A stretch of 55,399 nt of DNA, taken from NCBI GenBank assembly GCA_022821385.1, contig JAJEDR010000015.1, forward strand, positions 1 to 55,399. Reading direction: 5' to 3'. A program made the position numbers and the translations under genes. Position 1 is the stretch's first letter, and each line of letters opens with the position of its first letter. The notes under the pieces are model-generated. The model made no database searches. It was not told the DNA's origin and was given only the letters and a program-made list of their open reading frames with translations. The DNA is from Rhodothermales bacterium. Lineage in GTDB: Bacteria > Bacteroidota > Rhodothermia > Rhodothermales > Bin80. Shown here one piece after another: positions 37,267 through 46,629 of this stretch.

Positions 37267-38697
37267 CTATAAGCTCCAGCCTTCGCGGTATTCTCTACGA
37301 ACAAACTGGTTAGCTGCTTCGTGGTTGGTGACTCTGAGATTTTCACTGTCCCAGTACAACCTCTTGCGGCCGGAATATGATCGTCTGCTCCCTTCATCGG
37401 GAGTCATAAAGCTCCGGATTGCCAAATTTCCGATGAGAATCATCTCAGATAAAGGGCCGGCATAATCAAAGTTGGAGCTACACGGTGGACCTCCCTTGCA
37501 AGCTTCCACCCAGACCCGCTGGTGGCCGGCGGAACCGCCTTCAACGCGGTCGAGCATCTGGCTTGGCGCCTCAAAATCTTGCATGTCTGAAGTGGGTAAT
37601 AAGGTGGGCTCAGCACCGTAGGTTCCGCACATGATCGTCCCTTTGGAACCGTGGAACAGGCATCCTCCACCACCATCCCCCATGTTCTCATTGTCCTTCA
37701 ATCCGTCAGGTCTTGGGGGAAGCAATCCACCATCCAGCCACATAACCTCTACCGGAGGCATCTCGTCCCTACCTGGGAATTTGAATCGGATCATGGATGA
37801 ATTTGGCGCACTTTCAAGGTTGTCGATCGGCGACCAGTTCTCTACAAATACGGACGCACTGGCCTCAACACTTTCGGGGAAGCCCAGCTTGAGCGCTTTG
37901 AAGACAGGATCAACGATATGGCAAGCCATATCACCGAGGGCCCCGGTGCCAAAGTCCCACCATCCGCGCCAGCTAAAGGGCAGGTAGGCAGGATGATAGG
38001 GTCTATACGGGGCCGTGCCCAGCCACAGGTCCCAGTCGAGCGTTGATGGTATAGGGGGAGTTTCAGCAGGTCTGACCAAGCCTTGGGGCCACACGGGACG
38101 ATTGGTCCAGGTGTACACTTCTGTCACATCTCCGATAACGCCAGACCAGATCCATTCGCAGATCTGCCGGATTCCCTCACCAGAATTACCCTGGTTACCC
38201 ATCTGGGTGACTACGCCATACTCCCGGGCAGCTTCTGTAAGCTTTCGTGCTTCATACACGTCATGCGTAAGCGGCTTCTCCACGTAGACATGCTTGCCGA
38301 GTTGCATGGCAGCCATAGCCGGTGCAGCATGCATATGATCGGGAGTAGCAATGATCACTGCATCAATGCTATCATGCATTTCATCAAGCATCATGCGATA
38401 ATCGCGATACCTTTTTGCATCAGCATACCGCTCATAGGAGTTTGCGGCACGCTCATCGTCCACATCGCACAGCGCAACCACGTTTTCAAGCATCGTGCCG
38501 GAATCTTCATTGTATCCTGTTACTCCCTGCAGGACGCTCTGGCCACGGCCACCGGCTCCTACGGCGGCCACGTTGAGTTGGTCGCTTGGTGCAATATACC
38601 CGGATCCGCCAAGTACATGACGTGGCAGAACAAGAACACCGGTTGCCAGTGCTGCTGACTGTGTCAGGAATGAACGTCGATCAAGTTTGGACTTCAT
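37267..38697 (-). CDS. Tat-exported Gfo/Idh/MocA family oxidoreductase
   Basis: 476 residues. A Tat signal (DRRSFLTQ, residues 6-13) is followed by a short hydrophobic region. The NAD(P)-binding site is VGAGGRG at 46-52, and the family's catalytic EKP is at 140-142 (VYVEKPLTHD). The C-terminal part contains the GALGDMACHIVDP motif usual in the exported subgroup. Such proteins oxidise or rearrange sugars and inositols, and Tat export would let the enzyme fold with its cofactor first. The substrate is unknown. It shares a strand with the M14-type peptidase and sulfatase genes upstream, with a 182-bp gap, and is convergent with lipA. Confidence 0.87.
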   Translation of the reverse strand: MKSKLDRRSFLTQSAALATGVLVLPRHVLGGSGYIAPSDQLNVAAVGAGGRGQSVLQGVTGYNEDSGTMLENVVALCDVDDERAANSYERYADAKRYRDYRMMLDEMHDSIDAVIIATPDHMHAAPAMAAMQLGKHVYVEKPLTHDVYEARKLTEAAREYGVVTQMGNQGNSGEGIRQICEWIWSGVIGDVTEVYTWTNRPVWPQGLVRPAETPPIPSTLDWDLWLGTAPYRPYHPAYLPFSWRGWWDFGTGALGDMACHIVDPVFKALKLGFPESVEASASVFVENWSPIDNLESAPNSSMIRFKFPGRDEMPPVEVMWLDGGLLPPRPDGLKDNENMGDGGGGCLFHGSKGTIMCGTYGAEPTLLPTSDMQDFEAPSQMLDRVEGGSAGHQRVWVEACKGGPPCSSNFDYAGPLSEMILIGNLAIRSFMTPDEGSRRSYSGRKRLYWDSENLRVTNHEAANQFVRREYREGWSL

Positions 38698-38879
38698 GGT
38701 TACGAATTACTCAGTGAAAAAAAACACCCGTGGTTGTCAAAGGACACAATAAAAGATACAATATCAGATTGGCAGATGCGCTGACAGAAAGGAATGAATC
38801 CCATAGATTCAAATTATAAATCGGGGGTCGTGTCCCAGCAGTTCGCACATAGTTCGGACGCCATGTCACCCAAAGAGGT

Positions 38880-41471
38880 CTACTGCCGACTCACAGGCAG
38901 ATCCCCCACCGTCAGTGCGTTGAAGAGCAGTTTGTAGGTTCCGCGCGATTGGCCCCTGAATTGCGGGCGAAATCCAAAAAGGATAACATTTCCATCACCG
39001 ACGCCAACGCGCACTACGGCAGCCTTACCACCTAGATGCTCTTCTTCCCCCAAAGCCCAGCCGCTCATCAATAGATCCTCTTCGGCATAACTAGCCACTA
39101 CCTCAACAGGTGGATCAGGGCCTGGAGCCAGTGTGATGCGCCCTCCCTCTTGCCGGTTTGAGCGACGGACAGTCGAAAAGCCTCGACTCCTTACAAATGA
39201 GGCAGCCGCTTCAGAACGCATTCCATAACCGATAGGATGGGTCGTATCGACTTCCAGGCGCATCAGGGAGCCCGGAATAAAGAATGAAGATCCTGAAACA
39301 CCATCCACAATATTCTCCACCGGCAGTCCAAAGTGATCAATAACAAAATCACTTGCAGCATCCAGGGCCACAAGCGTTCCGCCATTTTCCACATACTTCA
39401 TGAGCGCAAGCGTTCCATCCAGACCGAGGCCACCTGTATAGGCCTCGGGCATCATTCCTGTACGATGGCCATGCAGCAGACTTTCACCTCCCTGGCTGGG
39501 CAGGAGGATTGCTGTATAAGCAGACAGATCCGCCGTCTGGATATCTGCATCGTGCAGGGTATCAACGTCGAATGCGTACGATTCCAGGAGCCAGCGCGTC
39601 CAGCCTTCATCCATGTTGGCGACCCAAGACTTGTATAGTCCGATCCGCGGAGTTCTTACTTCGCGCAACGCGGGGACATGTTCCGGAACGCTGTGAAAAT
39701 TTACACCAGTATTTCCGGCAATACTATGAAGGTCTTGATCAGACTCCACGAAGAAAGCCCCGGCGGGCCAGGTATGATCTCCTACCGTGATCGAATCAGT
39801 TACAACCTGTACCGTGAGGCCAGCATTCAGTGCTTTGTTGACCGCGTGTCGGCTACGGTTTTCCCGTGGATCGACCACATAATTCCTGTTACTCCCATCG
39901 GCAATGATTCCAGGACCGGAACTGAGATCGCCAGTAACCGGGACTGTTTCTACGACGGGCAATGTGCTTACCCGGTCGACCTGAACCCCCATCTGGAGAG
40001 GTAGCGTCCACCCTGCCAGGTCGTAGGGTACAATTGGCGATCCGGTCTGTGTTCGGCGGTCGGGGTAATGCTGAGCTTCCAGCAAGTCTTCCAGATAGGG
40101 TCTGAATGCCTGCGCTTTAGGTATGATAAATGAACCGGGAGCATAGGTAGTATCGCCGACACTGAAGGCATGTGTAGCATACTCAATTTCAATGCCTCCG
40201 ACACGCAGTAGGTTGACCAGCTTCAATTCTTCCCCGGCATTCCATTGATTGGAAGGGACCACATAGGCTGCAACCGAATCGGTTTCGGTGATCGCGTCTC
40301 GCCCCATTTGCCAGATGTTATACAGCCAGCTTTCGCGGCGGTCGGCCGCCAAACGAAGAACAGCCATAGATCCTGTGACCATATAGCGAACTGGGTCTGC
40401 AAAGTGCGACCAGCCACCTTTCCAGGGATTGGGATAAAAGATGTTCGTGCCAGTCGTCGGATTGCGGCCGCTCACATATTGCGGAATGGAATCGGGGTCA
40501 AAGAAACGGGGACTTGGCGTTGCGTGTCCGACCTCGGTCAGGATCCCGACCATGTTGTGAAAATAAGGTACCGTGCGCATTCCACCATTCCACCACATGC
40601 TAAAGGTGACGCCCGAAATCACCCCCGGCAGATCCTTCATGGCAAAACGATTAGCCATTGCCGATCCAACCAGGTTTACGGCGGTGGTCACGCCCGGATG
40701 GATGCGCGGGTTGACCGGGTCCGTGAAGGGGGGCAGAAAGATTCGCGTCCAACTGGGACTAGTCTGGTGGTGGTTGTAGACGATTTGGGGATACCATTCA
40801 TTGTAGAGCACTTCGGTGACCGCCTTTGATTCGGGCATGTTATTCATGAACCAGTCCCGGTTGTTGTCATGCCCCACATAGTAGTGATACAGCCACGGGG
40901 GGCGGGTAGCTTCATAGGGGGTATTGACCGTGAGATCGTACCAGGAAGCGATGATATCCAGTCCGTCGGGGTTCATGACGGGCATGAGGAGCAGGATCAC
41001 ATTATCCCGGATGTGTGCCATTTCCGAAGATTCTTCCGTAGCTACCCGCCAGGCAAGGAGCGGTGTCATCTGTGCGCCAGCAACCTCTGTTGCGTGTAGC
41101 CCGCCATCAATCCAGACTACGGCCCGTCCCTCTTTTGAGAGTGCAGTGGCTTCTTCCTCAGCAATCCTTGCACGGGCAAGGGAAGTACTGATCTCCCGCC
41201 ATTTGTCCAGCGATGCCAGGTTTTCCTCACTCGATATAATCAGAAGGAGGAGTGGTTCACCAAGTACGGAGGTGCCAATCTCGCGCAGCATGACGCGATC
41301 GCTGGCGTCTGCCAGGGATCGGTAATACGATTCCATTTGATCATACCGGGCCAGTTTGTAATCGTCGCCGGGCATAAATCCGAACACATCCTGGGGATGC
41401 GGAACCTGGCTAAATGAATCGGTGCCGGCAAGACACAAAAGGAGCAGCGCGAATGTACGGAGCGGTTTCAT
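38880..41471 (-). CDS. M14 family zinc carboxypeptidase-like protein
   Basis: An 863-residue exported protein with a signal peptide at 1-22. The N-terminal half is an M14 metallopeptidase domain with the zinc pair HATE at 126-129 (GGLHATEVAGAQ), MPVMNPDGLD, a probable third ligand in YNHHQTSP, and the catalytic-Glu region LTEVGHATP. The C-terminal half has no zinc motif but looks like a glutamine-amidotransferase-like fold (YTAILLPSQGGESL, MKYVENGGTLVALD), an arrangement common in Bacteroidota. It removes residues from peptides or amide-linked substrates outside the cytoplasm. The gene follows the sulfatase gene by only 12 bp, so the two are probably co-transcribed. Confidence 0.83.
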   Translation of the reverse strand: MKPLRTFALLLLCLAGTDSFSQVPHPQDVFGFMPGDDYKLARYDQMESYYRSLADASDRVMLREIGTSVLGEPLLLLIISSEENLASLDKWREISTSLARARIAEEEATALSKEGRAVVWIDGGLHATEVAGAQMTPLLAWRVATEESSEMAHIRDNVILLLMPVMNPDGLDIIASWYDLTVNTPYEATRPPWLYHYYVGHDNNRDWFMNNMPESKAVTEVLYNEWYPQIVYNHHQTSPSWTRIFLPPFTDPVNPRIHPGVTTAVNLVGSAMANRFAMKDLPGVISGVTFSMWWNGGMRTVPYFHNMVGILTEVGHATPSPRFFDPDSIPQYVSGRNPTTGTNIFYPNPWKGGWSHFADPVRYMVTGSMAVLRLAADRRESWLYNIWQMGRDAITETDSVAAYVVPSNQWNAGEELKLVNLLRVGGIEIEYATHAFSVGDTTYAPGSFIIPKAQAFRPYLEDLLEAQHYPDRRTQTGSPIVPYDLAGWTLPLQMGVQVDRVSTLPVVETVPVTGDLSSGPGIIADGSNRNYVVDPRENRSRHAVNKALNAGLTVQVVTDSITVGDHTWPAGAFFVESDQDLHSIAGNTGVNFHSVPEHVPALREVRTPRIGLYKSWVANMDEGWTRWLLESYAFDVDTLHDADIQTADLSAYTAILLPSQGGESLLHGHRTGMMPEAYTGGLGLDGTLALMKYVENGGTLVALDAASDFVIDHFGLPVENIVDGVSGSSFFIPGSLMRLEVDTTHPIGYGMRSEAAASFVRSRGFSTVRRSNRQEGGRITLAPGPDPPVEVVASYAEEDLLMSGWALGEEEHLGGKAAVVRVGVGDGNVILFGFRPQFRGQSRGTYKLLFNALTVGDLPVSRQ

Positions 41472-41483
41472 GTTATTGAGGGC

Positions 41484-43031
41484 TCACTGTCTAATAGGTG
41501 CGCCGCGCTCGTTCGGGATGCATGGGCCGGTTGGGCGTTCATCCTCGGGTACGGCATAGTGCTCGCGCAGCCTCGTGAGTTCCATTTTCAGTTCAGCCAC
41601 CGTTTCTGCATACGCATCATCGTCGTACACACTGTTCATCTCCATGGGATCGGTCTCCAGGTCAAACAGCTCCCATTCATCCCGCGTGTAGAAATGAATG
41701 AGCTTGTAGCGTTCGGTTCGAACGCCATAATGGCGCTCAACACAGTGGTAACCGGGGTACTCATAGTATTGATAGTAGTGGCTAGTGCGCCAGTCTTCTG
41801 GCGTTTCTCCCAAGAACAGGGGTTTGAGGCTGCGACCCTGAATATCGTCAGGTACTGCCACGCCTGCCAGATCGAGAAAGGTTGCTGCAAAATCCAGGTT
41901 GGATACCATGGCGTTGTTTACACTGCCGGGCTGAATTTTTCCTGGCCAACGTACGAGTAACGGAGCCACCAGTGACTCTTCGTACATCCAGCGCTTGTCG
42001 TACCAGCCATGTTCACCCAGGTACCATCCTTGATCGGATGAATAGATCACAACGGTGTTCTCTGCAAGGTTGTTCTCTTCAAGGAAATCCAGCAGCCGCC
42101 CCACGTTATCATCCACGCCTGCTACGGTACGCAGGTATTCTTTGGCATAGCGCTGATATTTCCAGCGCGTCAGATCATCACCTTCCAGATTTGCTGCACG
42201 AAATTCTTCGTTGCGTGGACCATAGACTTCTTCCCAGGCTGCTGCCTGCTCTTCATTCATGCTTCGGGGGGCGCTCATTTTCAGATCATTTTCGGCATTC
42301 ATATGTCTCGCAATGGTCATGCCTTGCTCAGCCGCAGGGGATGCACGATTGGAATAGTCATCAAACAGGTTGGCCGGCTCGGGGATATCTTCGTCGGCAT
42401 AGAGTTCAAAGTGGTCTGGACCCGGATGCCATTCCCGATGGGGTGCCTTGTGCTGGTACATGAGCATGAAGGGTTTTGATACATCCCGTTGTGTGCCCAG
42501 CCAATCCAGTGCCAGATCGGTAATGATATTTGTAGTGTAGCCTTCAATCTGGACTGTATCTCCGGGGACCAGAAAGCGCGGGTTGTAGTACGGCCCCTGA
42601 CCGATGAGTACCTGCCAGTGATCGAATCCGGTCGGTTCGCTTTGCAGGTGCCACTTGCCGATGATACTTGTTTCGTAACCGGCAGCTTGAAGTAGTTTAG
42701 GGAAAGTTTGCTGTGCACCATCAAATCGATTCCCGTTCGTCAGTTGTCCATTGATGTGACTGTGCTTACCCGTCAGGATTACTGCACGGCTGGGGGCACA
42801 AATTGAATTAGTAACCAGGCAGTTATTGAATCGCATGCCCTCGTTGGCGATCCGATCGAGGTGGGGAGTTTCATTCACAACTGAGCCGTACGCGCTGAGT
42901 GCGCGTGCAGTATGATCATCAGTGAATATGAAGACGATGTTTGGTGTTGCAGCTTCGTCTGGCGATGCGGTCTCTTGTGTGCAACCGGCGACCAACAAAA
43001 TGAGTAAAGGGGCAAATCGTAGAAGTTTCAT
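41484..43031 (-). CDS. Sulfatase lipoprotein (formylglycine type)
   Basis: A 515-residue lipoprotein (LLVAGC, Cys17). The metal site is [10 protein letters not shown] (Asp38-Asp39). The formylglycine motif CAPSR is at 78-82, followed by [16 protein letters not shown] and [17 protein letters not shown] complete the active-site pattern. The pattern and C-terminal region resemble glucosamine- or iduronate-type polysaccharide sulfatases more than simple arylsulfatases, though substrate cannot be assigned by eye. It lies 12 bp upstream of the peptidase gene and is probably first in a sulfatase-peptidase operon. Confidence 0.9.
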   Translation of the reverse strand: MKLLRFAPLLILLVAGCTQETASPDEAATPNIVFIFTDDHTARALSAYGSVVNETPHLDRIANEGMRFNNCLVTNSICAPSRAVILTGKHSHINGQLTNGNRFDGAQQTFPKLLQAAGYETSIIGKWHLQSEPTGFDHWQVLIGQGPYYNPRFLVPGDTVQIEGYTTNIITDLALDWLGTQRDVSKPFMLMYQHKAPHREWHPGPDHFELYADEDIPEPANLFDDYSNRASPAAEQGMTIARHMNAENDLKMSAPRSMNEEQAAAWEEVYGPRNEEFRAANLEGDDLTRWKYQRYAKEYLRTVAGVDDNVGRLLDFLEENNLAENTVVIYSSDQGWYLGEHGWYDKRWMYEESLVAPLLVRWPGKIQPGSVNNAMVSNLDFAATFLDLAGVAVPDDIQGRSLKPLFLGETPEDWRTSHYYQYYEYPGYHCVERHYGVRTERYKLIHFYTRDEWELFDLETDPMEMNSVYDDDAYAETVAELKMELTRLREHYAVPEDERPTGPCIPNERGAPIRQ

Positions 43032-43159
43032 GATGGGCTATTTGTGTTAAGGAGTCAGCCGTTCAAACCTAAGGATTTTTTTGGCAGTATTCATAGAATG
43101 CTGTTATTCAAGCATGGGTAGCCTTACCTTTGGCAAGTATTAACCAAATTACTCTACCA

Positions 43160-43591
43160 ATGAAAAACGATCGCACGTTGTCAATTTTGAAGCCGGACTG
43201 CGTACGCAGAGGTTTAACGGGGGAAGTACTCCGCAAAATCGAAATCGCAGGATTTAAGGTCTGTGCGCTGCAAATGATAAAACTCACGCGGGAGCATGCG
43301 GAAGGTTTCTATGAAGTACACCGGGATCGCCCGTTCTTTGGTGATCTGATTGCCTTTATGACCAGTGGACCCTGTGTGCCAATGGTGCTTGAGAAAAGAG
43401 ACGCTGTGGAAAGTTTTCGGAAGCTCATTGGGGCTACCGATCCGGCGGCGGCAGCAAAGGGGACCATACGCAGGCTTTATGCAGAGAACAAAGGGGAGAA
43501 TATCGTGCACGGTTCGGATTCCCCTGAAAACGCACAAAAAGAAATCGCGTACTTTTTTAGTGAGTCGGGTATTCCAGCAGATGCCGAATGA
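43160..43591 (+). CDS. ndk: Nucleoside diphosphate kinase
   Basis: 143 residues from the ATG at 43160; the frame extends ten codons to a TTG that lacks support. RTLSILKPD includes the nucleotide-binding Lys11, and NIVHGSDS contains the phospho-accepting His117. Length is typical. It equilibrates nucleoside triphosphates with ATP as donor in the cytoplasm. The last bases overlap the start of the next gene as ATGA, suggesting translational coupling to a cell-wall recycling enzyme. Confidence 0.96.
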   Translation: MKNDRTLSILKPDCVRRGLTGEVLRKIEIAGFKVCALQMIKLTREHAEGFYEVHRDRPFFGDLIAFMTSGPCVPMVLEKRDAVESFRKLIGATDPAAAAKGTIRRLYAENKGENIVHGSDSPENAQKEIAYFFSESGIPADAE

Positions 43592-44820
43592 TGCGCTACT
43601 TGATAATGCTGATGTTTCTAGGAACCGGAGTTGCCTTTGCTCAGGAAACCGTCCAGACGGGTGCTGATGTGTTGGCCGCCTCGAATTTTGATCGTCTGGA
43701 CGGTAAGACGGTAGGGTTAGTCGTGAATCACACCGCGCTGGTGGATGACGAACATCTGATCAATCTGGTTCATGCGGCACCGAATGTCCGTGTTGGGGCG
43801 ATCTTCGGGCCAGAACATGGGTTGCGGGGTACGGCTGAGGACGGAGAGGCCGTGAGTGATGGGAAAGATTTGCTTACCGGTGCACCAGTATACAGTCTTT
43901 ACGGCGCTACTCGTAAGCCAACAATGACGATGCTGGCCGGCCTGGATGTTCTGATATTTGACATACAGGATGTGGGCGCACGGTTTTACACGTTTATCTC
44001 CACGATGGGATTGTCAATGCAAGCGGCGGCAGAAGCACGGATTCCGTTCATTGTTTTGGATCGGCCAAACCCGCTCTCCGGCGCCTATGTATCGGGTTTT
44101 GTTCGGGAGCCTGATCAGGAGTCATTTGTGGGTCAGTACGCAATCCCTATCGCGCACGGTCTGACCGTCGGAGAATTGGCGATGATGATCCAGGGGGAGG
44201 GTCTGATGCCGGGTTTAGAATCTCTGGATTTGGAAGTGGTCTCTATGGAGGGTTGGGATCGGAGCATGCAGTGGCCGGATACTGGGCGTCCCTGGGTCGC
44301 CACCAGTCCGAACATCCCCCAATTTGACAACGCTCTGGTATATCCTGGAACCTGTTTATTTGAAGCCACTTCCGCGAGCGAGGGGCGTGGGACCCATACC
44401 CCCTTCCTTCAGGTAGGAGCGATTGAGGTGGACGGAAGCCGAATAGCTGAGGCACTCAATAAAAAATCACTCCCCGGGGTGCGCTTTGAGGGAGTCGAGT
44501 TCACACCAACACCGCTGTCAAGCATGGACTCTGCTCCTAAGCTAAATGGTCAGACTATTCGCGGCTTGGGGATTACGGTCACAGACCGGAGGAGTTATCA
44601 GCCGGTCGAAGTTGGAGTCCATATTCTTCATGCGTACTATCACGCAACACCAGATGCAGATCAATTCCTGACAAGACCAGAATGGCTTGCAAGACTCTCG
44701 GGTACGTCGAGGCTGTTGGAGATGCTTTCTTCCATGACGCCGGAAGCCATTATAGCGTCATGGGAGAATGACACGGCTACGTTTACTCAGCGGAGCGAGC
44801 GCTATTACCTTTATGACTAG
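43588..44820 (+). CDS. namZ: NamZ-like exo-beta-N-acetylmuramidase (DUF1343)
   Basis: A 410-residue exported protein with a signal peptide at 1-19 ([14 protein letters not shown]). It matches the DUF1343 family: [19 protein letters not shown] near residue 75, [32 protein letters not shown], and the [20 protein letters not shown] stretch. Founding members characterised in recent years (NamZ, GH171) remove N-acetylmuramic acid from the end of peptidoglycan fragments, so a wall-recycling role in the periplasm is likely. The start overlaps the ndk stop by 4 bp. Its 3' end overlaps the convergent small membrane-protein gene by 38 bp. Confidence 0.87.
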   Translation: MMRYLIMLMFLGTGVAFAQETVQTGADVLAASNFDRLDGKTVGLVVNHTALVDDEHLINLVHAAPNVRVGAIFGPEHGLRGTAEDGEAVSDGKDLLTGAPVYSLYGATRKPTMTMLAGLDVLIFDIQDVGARFYTFISTMGLSMQAAAEARIPFIVLDRPNPLSGAYVSGFVREPDQESFVGQYAIPIAHGLTVGELAMMIQGEGLMPGLESLDLEVVSMEGWDRSMQWPDTGRPWVATSPNIPQFDNALVYPGTCLFEATSASEGRGTHTPFLQVGAIEVDGSRIAEALNKKSLPGVRFEGVEFTPTPLSSMDSAPKLNGQTIRGLGITVTDRRSYQPVEVGVHILHAYYHATPDADQFLTRPEWLARLSGTSRLLEMLSSMTPEAIIASWENDTATFTQRSERYYLYD

Positions 44821-45055
44821 GACGACGCCAAAGAATGGCGTAGATAATCTCCAGGTATCCGCCGAGAATCAGCAGTGGAGCAACGTAGAGCGAGAGTACA
44901 CCGTCAACCTCATTTTCCAGACGCATGACGGCATATCCGACCACGATTGCCAGCACCCCCAGTGCAATCAGTACGTAATTGTGCACAGAGAAGATCATGG
45001 CACGCCTCACAGCGCGACGTTTTCTGGACCGGGATCGAGTATGTTTACGGGGCAT
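44783..45055 (-). CDS. Small two-TM membrane protein, DUF3098-like
   Basis: 90 residues from the ATG at 45055; a TTG two codons earlier is in frame. A strongly basic N-terminus (RKHTRSRSRKRRAVRR) precedes two membrane segments (about 25-43 and 56-76), the first starting with the NYVLIALGVLAIVVGYAVM pattern seen in DUF3098 proteins. The tail is basic. The assignment rests on this resemblance and is tentative; function is unknown. It is divergent from mreD with a 57-bp gap and overlaps the namZ 3' end. Confidence 0.6.
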   Translation of the reverse strand: MPRKHTRSRSRKRRAVRRAMIFSVHNYVLIALGVLAIVVGYAVMRLENEVDGVLSLYVAPLLILGGYLEIIYAILWRRPSHKGNSARSAE

Positions 45056-45112
45056 GTACAACAGTAGGCTTGCGCCACTTGCACCAATCCACGCGATTTA
45101 AGTTTCTAGAAT

Positions 45113-45583
45113 ATGTCTAGAGTGCTAAACCTAATTCTGGCTGGTGCCGTTATTGTTGTTCTCCAGTGGCTTTTCTTCGGTAGACTGGAACTCTGGGGAG
45201 CTTACCCCGATGTAGTTCTGCTTTTTTTGATTTGGTTGGCCGTACGCCATGGTCGTGTGTACGGGGCAGTTGGAGGCTTTTTGGTGGGCTTCGCGCTTGA
45301 TGCGATTTATGGTTTATGGGGGATTCAGATGTTCGTCAAGACATTGATGGGTTTCTTGGTGGGCCATGTGGCTACCATTCGAAGTGAGGCCATGGAGAAG
45401 CTTATACTCAGGGTGGTTGAGGCTACTTTTGTGACTACGCTGGTGCACAACGCGATTCTGGTGCTTTTTGTCATGTTGCAATCGGGGACGGGCAGGGGTA
45501 GCCTCGTCTGGGCGATCTGTGTCGGAGGTACGTTGTACACCACACTTGTCGCTTTTTTACTTTCGGTTTTCCGGAGCAGGTAG
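45113..45583 (+). CDS. mreD: Rod shape-determining protein MreD
   Basis: 156 residues, almost entirely hydrophobic, with five or so membrane segments. The pattern LWGAYPDVVLLFLIWLAVRHG followed by a GGFLVGFALDAIYGLWGIQM stretch matches MreD, an inner-membrane component of the elongasome that helps direct lateral wall synthesis. mreB and mreC normally precede mreD and are absent here, so the gene is separated from its usual cluster. No strong ribosome site is seen before the ATG. Confidence 0.8.
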   Translation: MSRVLNLILAGAVIVVLQWLFFGRLELWGAYPDVVLLFLIWLAVRHGRVYGAVGGFLVGFALDAIYGLWGIQMFVKTLMGFLVGHVATIRSEAMEKLILRVVEATFVTTLVHNAILVLFVMLQSGTGRGSLVWAICVGGTLYTTLVAFLLSVFRSR

Positions 45584-45682
45584 GCGAGGAGGCTACTCTT
45601 GGGGTTTCGAGGATTTCGGTTATTGCGGAAAGCACCAGGATTAGCGCCGGCGGGCCGACATCCAGGTTCGCAGGAGGAGGTA

Positions 45683-46627
45683 TCAGTTGTACGCGCGGGC
45701 ACTCACCTCAAAAGGAGCGGTGAAATAATGCGTGAATAGGTTACCCTGTGCGTTGGTTGCAACGAAGCATGTGCATCCGGCTTCAGATCTGCGGGAGTTG
45801 CCTGCATCGGGTCCAGACGCCGTGACTTCAACCGGGAAACGGGCCAGCGTTACGATATCGGGGTTGACCAGATAAACTGCTGCCAAGGGATCCCAGGCAT
45901 AAAACACACCTTGCGCGGCAAACGGGCGAATGGATTCCAGTACTTGAGACGTCATGCGCCCGATGGGGCAACGCGCCATTCGGGTGAATTCATCAATAAA
46001 GGGAATTTTTACCGGCACCTGGTTGGTTGCATCCAGGGGGATGAGTGTGATGGGCAGATCAGATGCAAAAACTTTTGATGCCGCCAACGGATCTATGAAA
46101 AAATTCCATTCGGCTTTTCCATTGGGGGAAACGAACTCATCTGAATCATTAACATTGCCGGGTACATCCACTGCTCCGCCCATGATGACCAGTTCTTCCA
46201 TGGCAGGAGCTGAGGCGCGCGTCAGTGTAATCAGGTTCGTAAGTGCACCGAGTGCCAGCACACGAACGGGGCGTGAAGCCCGCGAGAGCCGGCGTTCCAG
46301 AAAAGAGACCGCGTGCTCCTCCTGAGGCGGGATATAGGCCTTAGGCAGACTTACACCGGGGAGGTCATCGGACAACTTGCGCCAGCGTTCGGGAAAGGCT
46401 GCATCACCTACAAGGGGTTTTGTATGGCCGATGTATACTGGAACATGTCCGGTACTGAATGCAGCAACCATACGCGAAATATTTACCGCGGCGCGTTCAG
46501 CATGAGCAAGGCCGTACGCAAGCGTGATGGCCTCTACCGTGATTTCGGGGTGCACCAGCAGGTACGCCAGCGCCAACAAATCGTCGGGGCCGGCATCCGT
46601 ATCAACGATGATGTTTTTGCGGGCCAT
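45683..46627 (-). CDS. Inosine/uridine-preferring nucleoside hydrolase
   Basis: 314 residues. The N-terminal calcium-binding signature DTDAGPDD is at 9-16, and family motifs GALTNLI and MGGAVDVPGNVN follow. A conserved Asp near the C-terminus (AWDPLAAVYLV) completes the metal site. It cleaves the N-glycosidic bond of nucleosides to give base and ribose in the cytoplasm. It starts 2 bp after the gnd stop, so the two are almost certainly one transcript; ribose release and the pentose phosphate pathway make a sensible pair. Confidence 0.9.
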   Translation of the reverse strand: MARKNIIVDTDAGPDDLLALAYLLVHPEITVEAITLAYGLAHAERAAVNISRMVAAFSTGHVPVYIGHTKPLVGDAAFPERWRKLSDDLPGVSLPKAYIPPQEEHAVSFLERRLSRASRPVRVLALGALTNLITLTRASAPAMEELVIMGGAVDVPGNVNDSDEFVSPNGKAEWNFFIDPLAASKVFASDLPITLIPLDATNQVPVKIPFIDEFTRMARCPIGRMTSQVLESIRPFAAQGVFYAWDPLAAVYLVNPDIVTLARFPVEVTASGPDAGNSRRSEAGCTCFVATNAQGNLFTHYFTAPFEVSARAYN

Positions 46628-46629
46628 TT

